DNA of 46,448 nucleotides from NCBI GenBank assembly GCA_040255215.1, contig JBDZUM010000017.1, forward strand, positions 1 through 46,448, given 5' to 3'. Numbering within the stretch: the stretch's first letter is position 1; each line of letters starts with the position of its first letter. The notes beneath the pieces are model-generated. The model did no database searches. It saw nothing but the letters and a program-made list of their open reading frames with translations, and was not told the DNA's origin. This stretch comes from JAQSWP01 sp040255215. GTDB lineage: Bacteria; Pseudomonadota; Alphaproteobacteria; Reyranellales; JAQSWP01. Positions 8,374 through 15,721 of the stretch are shown piece after piece. The position numbers were made by a program, and so were the translations under genes.

Positions 8374-9527
8374 TTTGCTTGCCTTTCAACAGCCGCGCCA
8401 TTTGCGCGGGATGCGGACCTGAGGAAGGATTGGGTATGCATGCCCAGCTCAGGCGCCGGTGTGAGCACCTGCGGCCGGCTTTCGCCATTCACGATGACTG
8501 GAAACGGCACGTAGTGATTGCGCTCGAGCGTCACCAGGCACTTGCGCGTTTGCGCCTGCTCTGATCGCATCGCCTGTTCCGGCGTCAAACAGATTTGAAA
8601 TGGAACATCGGTGCCAGCGAAAATCTCCTTCCACGCCTGTGCAGTGCGCGTTTTCAACACTGTTCGCAGAAGGGCATCGATTTCGTCGCCATGTCGCTTT
8701 CTCATCTCGACCGTGTCGAACCGCGAATCGCCAAATTCCGCCGCAAAGTCGGCCACTGCATTGACGAAGCTCATCCAAAAATGGTCCTCGACCAACGCCA
8801 GCGTCAGCAGCGCACCGTCTTTGGTCGCGTAGATATCATTTCCTGGATAAAGGTCTGGCGCGGTCGATTCATCAGCGCCATGCCGCAAACTCACACAATA
8901 GAGCACTGCCTCAAAAAGGCTGAGGTCGAGACGGATCGGATCCGATTTCCGATCCCGTTCACGAAGCGCGGCGAGAATGGCGATCGCCGCAAATGAGCCC
9001 CCAGCGATATCGCCTAACGGCAGGCTGCCTCTTCCAGGCAAACGACCCCACATTCCCGGGTATGCAAGAGCACCGGCCGCAGCCAGATAGTTCAGATCGT
9101 GTCCGGGGCGATTGGCCCAAGGCCCGTTCTGACCGAAACCCGACAGCGAGCAATAAATTAAGCGAGGATTGATGGCTGAAAGTTTGTCACTGCCGATGCC
9201 CAACCGAGCGGCAACGCCAGGCCGAAAGCCTTCAATGATCACGTCCGCCCAACCCGCGATATGGTGTATTTCGTGCTCGACACCATCAGACTTCAGATCA
9301 AGAACGACGCTGCGCTTGTTCCGGCCTGTTGATGCAAACATATCCGGGATCATCGACCTGGCGAGGTCGCCGGCAGGTGGCTCAACTTTTACGACCTCTG
9401 CGCCGAGATCGGCCAGTATTGCGGTAGTGAACGGCCCGGGAAAAAGGAACGAGAAATCGGCGATGCGAATCCCGATCAAAGGCTGCCACGCTTGGGCCGA
9501 CAAACTCTTTCTGGTTATCGGATTCAC
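8370..9527 (-). CDS. CaiB/BaiF (class III) CoA-transferase, first gene of catabolic operon
   Basis: About 385 residues. I chose the GTG at 9527 because AGAAGGAGA sits 5 bases upstream and the protein then begins ~14 residues before the conserved PLIGIRIADFSFLFPGPF block, as in other family members; longer in-frame starts reach 9674 but have no ribosome-binding site. LGAEVVKVEPPAGD and GRNKRSVVLDLK are family hallmarks. The catalytic Asp is expected in NRPGHDLNYLAAAG. It would load CoA onto the pathway substrate. It is the first gene of the minus-strand operon, and the AT-rich stretch upstream (9690-9780) is the likely promoter region. Confidence 0.9.
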   Translation of the reverse strand: MNPITRKSLSAQAWQPLIGIRIADFSFLFPGPFTTAILADLGAEVVKVEPPAGDLARSMIPDMFASTGRNKRSVVLDLKSDGVEHEIHHIAGWADVIIEGFRPGVAARLGIGSDKLSAINPRLIYCSLSGFGQNGPWANRPGHDLNYLAAAGALAYPGMWGRLPGRGSLPLGDIAGGSFAAIAILAALRERDRKSDPIRLDLSLFEAVLYCVSLRHGADESTAPDLYPGNDIYATKDGALLTLALVEDHFWMSFVNAVADFAAEFGDSRFDTVEMRKRHGDEIDALLRTVLKTRTAQAWKEIFAGTDVPFQICLTPEQAMRSEQAQTRKCLVTLERNHYVPFPVIVNGESRPQVLTPAPELGMHTQSFLRSASRANGAAVERQAK

Positions 9528-10020
9528 CGTTTCTCCTTCTTCCGTGACGATCTCAACCGGCATTGCGAAGGCAAGAGGCCCATCTGCCAGCGCCAATTCA
9601 TGCTGAATGGCACCTGCCGTCCTTCGCTTGAAAGTCGATATCGACCACTCCGAGCGGCAGCGTTGCCTACGCATATACGGAACATTATCCGGATACTCGT
9701 AGACTTACAATCGATTTTTTGCCTCAAGCAGATAGATCAGAGTTTGAAAATTATCTAATTAAAATAGATAGATAATAGACAATCTCATTCACTTTCTTAC
9801 AGTTGCGAATGAGATTGTTTTCCCTTAATCCCGCATGTTGGGCTGGCGCACTCGTCGCGATATGATTGGTGCAGGGGCAGAGCGGAGCATTGCCCGTATC
9901 CCGGGCACGCCAACGGGCTATTTGCCGAATGCCGCAACGATTTGTTGTTGCGACTAACGATGCTGGCAACGATCGAAGTGAACCAGACCTCGATCAGTTA
10001 AAGCGACTGCGGCTCCCAGT
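9528..10020. other. Intergenic region with AT-rich promoter-like DNA and inverted repeats
   Basis: No convincing gene. The part at 9690-9780 is AT-rich compared with its surroundings and is the probable promoter area of the minus-strand operon starting at 9527. It also contains an 8-bp inverted repeat ATTATCTA (9750-9757)/TAGATAAT (9769-9776). A 12-bp perfect inverted repeat at 9779-9818 is listed separately. I could not identify -35/-10 boxes with confidence. Confidence 0.5.
9779..9818 (-). terminator. Long stem-loop between oxidoreductase gene and catabolic operon
   Basis: Perfect 12-bp inverted repeat: ACAATCTCATTC (9779-9790) and GAATGAGATTGT (9807-9818), with a 16-base loop. Read on the plus strand it is followed by a TTTT run (9818-9821). 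Read on the minus strand it follows the oxidoreductase gene (stop at 10021) by ~200 bases and is followed by a T-rich stretch. A terminator that insulates the operon from upstream transcription is the simplest reading; a regulator-binding palindrome is the alternative. Confidence 0.5.
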
Positions 10021-10860
10021 TCATCTAGTCTTCGGCGATGCAGGACTGCTGGATTTTCGGCGATTAAGCAGGAAATCAACTCCGGCATCGGCTACTTGCC
10101 CCAGCAGCCCGAGAGGTACATCGACATCGCACGCAACACTTGAGGCCAAAGCGCAGTCCTTCTGCAAAAGGAGACCAACACGCTCCTTGCGGGGAGAAAG
10201 AAGCCGCGGAATATTCTGCAGCGCGAAGCTTCGACCTGATCCCGCCAGCAGAATTTGCCGCATTTCCTCTCTATCCAGCCCGAGCATTTCGGCAAGTTCC
10301 AGAGCCTCGAAGGCAAGATCGATATGGGCCGTCGCCAGGAAATTGTTTACGAGTTTCGCCTTCATTGCATCGCCAACACCGCCGATGCAGATGATCGGAT
10401 TGGCGTAACTCTCAAATACCGGTCTGGCACGTTGGATTGCGGTCGAATCGCCGCCGAGGATCAGTAACAAATCTCGGGCGAGCGCCCGCGGTCTGGATCC
10501 TGACACAGGCGCATCAAGCACCAGGATGTCGCGCGTCACTCCAGCCGCGGCAATGTTCTTGCAGAGATTGGGGTGGACGGTGGAATGGATCGCCAGGATC
10601 GAGCCTGGTTGCATCGCGTCCAGCACGCCGCGATTGAACACGATATCTACAACGTCGGAGTCCTCGGTGACGCAAATACATACGAGGTCACTGTCGGATG
10701 CTAGGCCCACCGGAGTATCGAAGCCCCGCGCGCCCAGCGCCACGAATTCAGACAAGGTTTTTGGATTTCTTGCCCAAACATTCAAGGTAAAGCCGCCGCG
10801 GACTATCATTTCCGCCATCGCACCGCCTTGCTCGCCTAAACCAATAAACCCGGTTCGCAT
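10021..10860 (-). CDS. NAD(P)-dependent beta-hydroxyacid dehydrogenase family oxidoreductase
   Basis: 279-residue member of the 3-hydroxyisobutyrate/6-phosphogluconate dehydrogenase superfamily. It has the N-terminal nucleotide motif GFIGLGEQGGAMA, the substrate-binding DAPVSGSRPRA segment, and KAKLVNNFL containing the catalytic Lys, followed by the helical dimerisation domain. Members oxidise 3-hydroxyacids or reduce small aldehydes such as tartronate semialdehyde. It points away from the IclR regulator next to it and may belong to the same regulon as the dioxygenases at 11951-13808. Substrate cannot be told from the sequence. Confidence 0.85.
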   Translation of the reverse strand: MRTGFIGLGEQGGAMAEMIVRGGFTLNVWARNPKTLSEFVALGARGFDTPVGLASDSDLVCICVTEDSDVVDIVFNRGVLDAMQPGSILAIHSTVHPNLCKNIAAAGVTRDILVLDAPVSGSRPRALARDLLLILGGDSTAIQRARPVFESYANPIICIGGVGDAMKAKLVNNFLATAHIDLAFEALELAEMLGLDREEMRQILLAGSGRSFALQNIPRLLSPRKERVGLLLQKDCALASSVACDVDVPLGLLGQVADAGVDFLLNRRKSSSPASPKTR

Positions 10861-11089
10861 GCCAAGGTCCCTTTTCGCCGTGAACTATGTCGTGAAACCC
10901 TATCGGAAAACTTGAACTGCCTCCAATCGTGAAACAACCGGTGGTGCCGAGTTCGCCAAATCTAGAAGCGCAAGAACACGGTATCGTTCATTGAAGAACG
11001 CTCGCGCGATAAACGTGGTCGAGGCGCTATGCGACCGTCGACGACCGCGGTGGCCAACTTGGCATCACGACGTGGCCGGTCGGACTTCA

Positions 11090-11890
11090 TCACCGCAAAC
11101 GCAGCGCCTGTTCGATGCCCGTCGCAGCGTTCTGCAAGGTTTTCAAAGATCTGGCTATATCAGCCTTGGCATCGAGGCGACTGGCCAGAGCGCTCACATT
11201 GATGCCGGCAATGATCTTGGCGTCTCGATCGCGAATTGGGACTGCAATCGAGCGCAGCCCGTCCTCGACCTCCTGGTCGACAAAAGTCCAGCCCTGGGAA
11301 CGTCCCTGTTCAACGGCCGCGAAAATGTCCCGCCAGTGCGTCTTCGTATGAACCGTATGTCGCACGATCGAGACGCGTGTCGAGTAGCCTTTTAGCGCCT
11401 CCGCCGTTAAGTTTCCCAACACAATGCGGCCGATTGACGTGCAATAGGCGGGAAGCCTGACGCCGGCGCCGATCTGCCGGGCGATGACGCGCGAGGCGCT
11501 CTGCTCGCTTCCCAAATAGAGAACCTCGTCGTCGTCCAGAATGCCTAGTGAGCAGCCTTGTTGTGTCTTCTCCGCGACCTGCTTGAGATAGGGAACTGCA
11601 ATCTCGCGCAATGGGCTCGACGCCAGATACGCATATCCTAAACTCAAGATTTTGGGCGCTAGGAAAAATTTGCGACCACTCTGCCTCAGATAGCCTTTGT
11701 TAAGTAGCGTAAGAAGAAAGCGCCTAGCCGTGGCACGATCGAGCCCAACGGCCTCCGCCACTTGCGACAGGCTCACCCCCTCATATTGGCCACTCATCGC
11801 CTCGATGATGTCGAGCCCTCTCAAAAGGGCTCGAACGACAGGTTCGCGCCGCGTCGTATCCTTGACACCTTTCACTTTTGAATCGATCAT
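11090..11890 (-). CDS. IclR-family transcriptional regulator
   Basis: 266 residues from ATG 11890; an upstream in-frame start (11965) would run into the divergent dioxygenase gene and is less likely. The N-terminal winged helix-turn-helix is clear (ALLRGLDIIEAM, VSLSQVAEAVGLDRATARRFLLTL, GYLRQSGRKFFLAPKIL). The C-terminal effector domain has SLGILDDDEVLYLG, RLPAYCTSIGRIVLG and WTFVDQEVEDGLRSIAVPIRD, closest in style to the PcaR/PcaU/PobR branch that responds to aromatic acids. It is divergent from the TauD-like dioxygenase with 60 bases between the starts, so it probably controls that pair and itself. Confidence 0.93.
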   Translation of the reverse strand: MIDSKVKGVKDTTRREPVVRALLRGLDIIEAMSGQYEGVSLSQVAEAVGLDRATARRFLLTLLNKGYLRQSGRKFFLAPKILSLGYAYLASSPLREIAVPYLKQVAEKTQQGCSLGILDDDEVLYLGSEQSASRVIARQIGAGVRLPAYCTSIGRIVLGNLTAEALKGYSTRVSIVRHTVHTKTHWRDIFAAVEQGRSQGWTFVDQEVEDGLRSIAVPIRDRDAKIIAGINVSALASRLDAKADIARSLKTLQNAATGIEQALRLR

Positions 11891-11950
11891 ACTTTCATTG
11901 TTCGCACATTCGTGCGCAGAGTGAAACAAAAATCTTTGAGGAGGACAGAG

Positions 11951-12796
11951 ATGCAGTACCGCCACATCCGAGTAGAAAAGGGATCGCCCCAGGTGGGGGC
12001 CGAGATATCCGGTGTGGATCTGGCGGCATCGCTTTCAGAAGATGTGATTCGGGAGATTCGGTCGGCCCTGGTCGACAACGGTGTGGTCGGCTTTCGCGAT
12101 CAAACCCTTTCGGTCGATGCCCAGGTCGATTTCGCGAAGAATTTCGGCACGTTGTACAAGCACCCAATCGCCGATCAGGCTTCGCGGCGACCGGAAGTAA
12201 TACCGATATACGCCGACGAGAATTCCAATAGCGCTCCCGGCGATGTCTGGCACACGGATGCGTCATGCGATTTGGAACCACCGCTCGGCAGCATTCTCAT
12301 GCTGCAAGAAGTGCCGACCGTCGGAGGCGATACGTTGTTCACCAGCATGTTCGCCGCGTACGACGGTTTATCCCCAGCGATGAAATCGTTTTTGGAGAAT
12401 CTGACCGCCGTACACGATGGCGGCCAATACTTTCGCAAGAGACAATGGAACAATCCCAATGGAGCACGTACGAAATTCGAAGAGAGAGAGTACGCCAAGA
12501 ACGAACATCCGGTCGTCTGCGTCCATCCTGAGAATGGGCGAAAATACTTGTATGTGAACTCCATGTACACGACGCACATCACCCAGCTTAGCGCCAGCGA
12601 GAGCGCGGCGGTGCTGCAATTCATATACCGCCACGCTGAAACGCCGGAATTCCAGTATCGCTTTCGCTGGCGGCCAAATTCGGTGCTTTTTTGGGACAAT
12701 CGCAGTGTCCTGCATAAGGCGATCTTCGACTATTTCCCGCATCGACGCTCAGGAACGCGCGTGCAGATCTGCGGCAGTCAACCAAGAGCAGCCTAA
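11951..12796 (+). CDS. TauD/TfdA-family Fe(II)/2-oxoglutarate-dependent dioxygenase
   Basis: 281 residues from ATG 11951, preceded by a strong GAGGAGGA site. The iron ligands are His101 and Asp103 (VWHTDASC) and His255 (SVLHKAIFDY), with Arg265/266 nearby to bind the 2-oxoglutarate carboxylate. VGAEISGVDLA near the N-terminus is typical of the family, which includes taurine, alkylsulfate and 2,4-D dioxygenases; these hydroxylate next to a heteroatom and release an aldehyde. It is followed after 88 bases by a bicupin dioxygenase gene and is divergent from an IclR regulator. A role in releasing an aromatic acid for ring cleavage is an inference from these neighbours. Confidence 0.92.
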   Translation: MQYRHIRVEKGSPQVGAEISGVDLAASLSEDVIREIRSALVDNGVVGFRDQTLSVDAQVDFAKNFGTLYKHPIADQASRRPEVIPIYADENSNSAPGDVWHTDASCDLEPPLGSILMLQEVPTVGGDTLFTSMFAAYDGLSPAMKSFLENLTAVHDGGQYFRKRQWNNPNGARTKFEEREYAKNEHPVVCVHPENGRKYLYVNSMYTTHITQLSASESAAVLQFIYRHAETPEFQYRFRWRPNSVLFWDNRSVLHKAIFDYFPHRRSGTRVQICGSQPRAA

Positions 12797-12884
12797 GTTG
12801 TCCCCGAACGTCCGCCGCACGAAGACCGCGCCGATCGGCCGAAAACGGTAGAGAAGACTGCGATTGAAAGAGGAGCTTGAATTC

Positions 12885-13808
12885 ATGACTGCTACGCAAA
12901 CCGCCGCCGCAGCAAACGCAAGGACATCTGGCATTCTCGACGTCCCCAATGCAGCGGTATATCGGCAGGTCAGCCCGGTCCCCCCCCATGTTTTTGCCGC
13001 AGAGCGCGACAAGGCGGTATCGGCGGCAACGCCAACCGGAATGATCGATCTCGACCTGTCGCAAATTCTGGGCACTCCCTATCCCGCCACCACGCCGCTA
13101 TTGCTCTGCCGCTACGTGGTGATTCGCGCCGGCGAGCAGGTTCAACATACGTTGCGGGCGACGGGCGAGGTCTATTACGTCATCGCGGGCAAGGGTAGCA
13201 GCACTGGTCCGGACGGAACGAGGATATCGTGGTCAAAGGGAGACGTTTTCTGCTTCCCCGGCAGCGGCGCCACCCGCCATACCGCAGTTGGAGATGGTGA
13301 TGCTCTGCTCTATCAAGCGACCGATGAGCCGGCACTAGCCTATCTGCGGCTAAATCCTCCGACACCGGACGAGGCGCCTGTGTTGGCAGCCCACTTCCGG
13401 GTTGACGACATCGACGCGTATTTGGCCGGTATCTACGAGAAAAACGAGCAGCATCAGGGCGCCGGCAAGGCAGTGATCTTTTATACCGAGCCGATGGCCT
13501 ACATGCGTACCATGCTGCCGGCGATGAATGTAGGTGTGAACTCGCTCGAGCCGGGCGGTAATCAGCGGCCACATCGCCACAATTCTATCGCCGTCACTTT
13601 GGCCATCGAGAGCGAGGGTGTGCACTCGATGGTCGATGGCGAGAAAGTGCCGTGGGAGCCACTGGCCGCTTTCATCACGCCGCCTGGCGCCGTCCATTCG
13701 CATCACACTGCCTCGCGATCGCCGCGAGCGATGCGGGCCTTCGTCATCCAAGACGGCGGCCTGCACTACTACTGCCGCACCGGAATGTTCCAGTACGCCG
13801 ACGCCTGA
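12885..13808 (+). CDS. Bicupin protein, gentisate 1,2-dioxygenase-like
   Basis: 307 residues from ATG 12885 (AGGAG at 12871-12875). Two cupin barrels can be seen: the first around QHTLRATGEVYYVIAGKG with GDVFCFPG, the second around NQRPHRHNSIAVTLAIE with ITPPGAVHSHHT. The PHRH cluster in the second supplies likely metal ligands; the first barrel lacks the usual double-His pattern. The arrangement resembles gentisate and 1-hydroxy-2-naphthoate dioxygenases, Fe(II) enzymes that cleave aromatic rings. The protein is a little shorter than typical gentisate dioxygenases (~340-350). It probably forms an operon with the TauD-like gene upstream and is ended by a strong terminator. Confidence 0.83.
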   Translation: MTATQTAAAANARTSGILDVPNAAVYRQVSPVPPHVFAAERDKAVSAATPTGMIDLDLSQILGTPYPATTPLLLCRYVVIRAGEQVQHTLRATGEVYYVIAGKGSSTGPDGTRISWSKGDVFCFPGSGATRHTAVGDGDALLYQATDEPALAYLRLNPPTPDEAPVLAAHFRVDDIDAYLAGIYEKNEQHQGAGKAVIFYTEPMAYMRTMLPAMNVGVNSLEPGGNQRPHRHNSIAVTLAIESEGVHSMVDGEKVPWEPLAAFITPPGAVHSHHTASRSPRAMRAFVIQDGGLHYYCRTGMFQYADA

Positions 13809-13836
13809 GACCGACCCGCTCGAGCGTCTCCTGGCG

Positions 13837-13869
13837 GCCCCGCGCCATACACAGCCGGGGCGTCTTTTT
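13837..13869 (+). terminator. Rho-independent terminator after bicupin gene
   Basis: GCCCCG (13837-13842) pairs with CGGGGC (13856-13861) around a 13-base loop and is followed by GTCTTTTT (13862-13869). It lies 28 bases after the bicupin stop codon. Confidence 0.8.
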
Positions 13870-14069
13870 CGAGTGCCGTCGTTCCAGCGGAGCGACCACT
13901 TCGGCTTAAACGACTTCGACGAGCGTGTGTCCGTCACATTGTCTATTCCGAACAACAGCAACTGCCACATCGCTTCGCTGTTGATTTGCGTCGGTATCAT
14001 CGAACGTGCTTTAGATGCTTTTCCTCGCTTACCCTCTATGAAGATAAGCAAAGCTAAGCACCCCGCCCA

Positions 14070-14999
14070 CTACTCACAACGATCGACCAGCCACTCGAAC
14101 AAGCCCGCTCTGGTCGCAACGGCTGCCAGCGTGTCGCCGGTCCATAAATGGATATCCGGATCGGAGACCGTCAACTTGCCGCCCGGGCTGTGGCAGACGA
14201 AGAACAGCCGATTCTGGCTGCCGTTCTCGCGGAAGCGGTTGACGTAATCGTCTAGCACCGCCTGCCGCGCCTTGGATTTGACCTGCACCCAGGCAGTTTC
14301 TCCCGTGGTCGGCTGCTGCAGCACGAGATCGACGTCCTTCTGCGTTCCGCCCACCCGCGAGATGCGCTGCCAGCCCGACCGGGCGAATATCAGGTCGACC
14401 ATCGTCTCGAATTCCGCCCAGTGCAGCCGGGCGATCATGCGCGCCGTCAGATCCAGCATGGTGGTGCGGACCTCGACCGCCTCCTGCACCAGAGGCTCGT
14501 CCTCGGCGTTGAGCCGGCGCAGCAGATAGGCGTTCTCCTTCACCCCGCATAACGTCTGGCGATAGGCGCCTACTTGCGTCAGCCGCGTGCTCAGCTCGTC
14601 CGTGCGCAGCGGTCGGCCCTGGATATCGGTGCAGCGCCAAGGCCCGATGGTCTTGCGGCTGCGGCTGCCATGCTCGTCATTGTCCGGCCCCAACCATGAC
14701 ACCTCTGGCTCTGCAAACGTCCACCACAGACGCTCGTTGCAAAACGTGATCCAAAGACAGTCCGCGCCGAGGGAATAGAAGTCGCGGATCTCGCGCACCG
14801 CATCGCTGGCCTTGCGCGGCGTTCGCCCCTCCGCCCTAAGAATCGCCGCCGCTTCCTCCCACGCTTCGCGCTGGCAGAGCTTATGGGCGATGGTCTTGTA
14901 GCCAAAGTGGATCTCGTTGCGCTCGAATGAGACCGGCGCCCAGCCGTTCTTGGAGCCCAGCTTGATGTAGCGGACGGCAGCAGCAGAGATTCTATCCAT
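14070..14999 (-). CDS. Mrr-like restriction endonuclease (PD-(D/E)xK fold)
   Basis: 309 residues. The C-terminal third has the Mrr-type nuclease core: WAEFETMVDLIFARSGW (helix with Glu197), GGTQKDVDLVL (Asp222/Asp224) and WVQVKSKA (Gln239-Val-Lys241), i.e. a D...QxK active site as in Mrr, followed by FFVCHS. The N-terminal ~180 residues are not recognised; they contain many Trp and Arg residues and could recognise DNA. Mrr proteins cut modified DNA (type IV restriction). A small XRE regulator starts 121 bases away in the opposite direction and a DNA methyltransferase lies beyond it, so a role in a conventional restriction-modification set is also possible. Confidence 0.8.
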   Translation of the reverse strand: MDRISAAAVRYIKLGSKNGWAPVSFERNEIHFGYKTIAHKLCQREAWEEAAAILRAEGRTPRKASDAVREIRDFYSLGADCLWITFCNERLWWTFAEPEVSWLGPDNDEHGSRSRKTIGPWRCTDIQGRPLRTDELSTRLTQVGAYRQTLCGVKENAYLLRRLNAEDEPLVQEAVEVRTTMLDLTARMIARLHWAEFETMVDLIFARSGWQRISRVGGTQKDVDLVLQQPTTGETAWVQVKSKARQAVLDDYVNRFRENGSQNRLFFVCHSPGGKLTVSDPDIHLWTGDTLAAVATRAGLFEWLVDRCE

Positions 15000-15120
15000 T
15001 GCTCCAATGACTTCTCATGTGGTCAGGGGTCCGACCTGTGGCTTGGCGGCGACGGGAAGTCCAGACAATTGAGACTCATAGTCTGTAGATCAATAAGCAG
15101 CAAGGCCGCTGGCTTAGGGG

Positions 15121-15330
15121 ATGGATATCCGCCGCCGGGTTGGCCTCAATCTGAAGCGTCTGCGCGAGGAGCGCGGCAAGTCGCAGGAGGAGCTCGCCTT
15201 CGACTGCAACCTGCACCGCACCTATGTCAGCGGCGTCGAGCGCGGCGTGCGCAATCCAACCATCGTGGTCCTGCACAAGCTGGCCAAGGGCCTCAAGATC
15301 GATATCGCCGAGTTCTTCCGGGCGAAGTAA
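15121..15330 (+). CDS. Small XRE-family helix-turn-helix regulator
   Basis: 69 residues made almost entirely of one Cro/CI-type DNA-binding domain: RRRVGLNLKRLREERGKSQEELAF, then HRTYVSGVERGVRNPTIVVLHKLAKGL. Size and structure match restriction-modification controller (C) proteins and small phage repressors. It is divergent from the Mrr-like nuclease gene and upstream of the methyltransferase gene, which suits autoregulation of either. AGGGG lies directly against the ATG, an unusually short spacing, so the translation start signal is weak. Confidence 0.85.
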   Translation: MDIRRRVGLNLKRLREERGKSQEELAFDCNLHRTYVSGVERGVRNPTIVVLHKLAKGLKIDIAEFFRAK

Positions 15331-15721
15331 CAGGTCACCAACCTGTATAAAGCCCTGCGACTCTAACTGTTGTCGACTTATGTGTGTCGTCAGCAACTCG
15401 CTGAATTCATGGAACAACAGCGATAATACTTGGATTCTATCGTTGGACAGGCTAGGGTCAGTTTCACATTGATTTTCCCTTCAAGCCGCCATGGGGCGGA
15501 AGTCGGGGCCCAGCCTTAAAGGGCTGAGGGATTGACCGTCCATGGGGCCGGCAATCCGCAGTTCCAAGTGCTGATGGATGACCGTCCATGGGGCCGGCTC
15601 ATTTCGATGCCGCCGTGAGCCATCATGGGATGGATGCGGCGAAACCTCTCCCAAACATCCTTCTTTAGCTGCGCCGCCACGCCGATTCTGTGGTGCTGGC
15701 CGCGCCATGAGGTTTTGCATC
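15331..15721. other. Intergenic region with repeats and small hairpins
   Basis: No gene seen. It holds CCGCC-ATGG-GGCGG (15486-15499), CAGCC-TTAAAG-GGCTG (15511-15526) and the 20-bp direct repeat listed separately. Reading frames crossing it in phase with the methyltransferase lack conserved sequence before 15722. It probably contains the promoter and control sites of the methyltransferase operon. Confidence 0.45.
15533..15598. repeat. Pair of 20-bp direct repeats, 46-bp period
   Basis: An identical 20-base unit, TGACCGTCCATGGGGCCGGC, occurs at 15533-15552 and 15579-15598. A shorter related piece (GCCATGGGGCGG) occurs at 15488-15499. The 46-base period is about 4.4 helical turns. The units lie 124-190 bases upstream of the methyltransferase start and may be operator or iteron-like sites. 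Confidence 0.6.

Noticed and set aside
15488..15600. CRISPR array, because of repeated 20-mers.
   Set aside because: Only two full copies with a 26-base spacer and no cas genes anywhere in the window.
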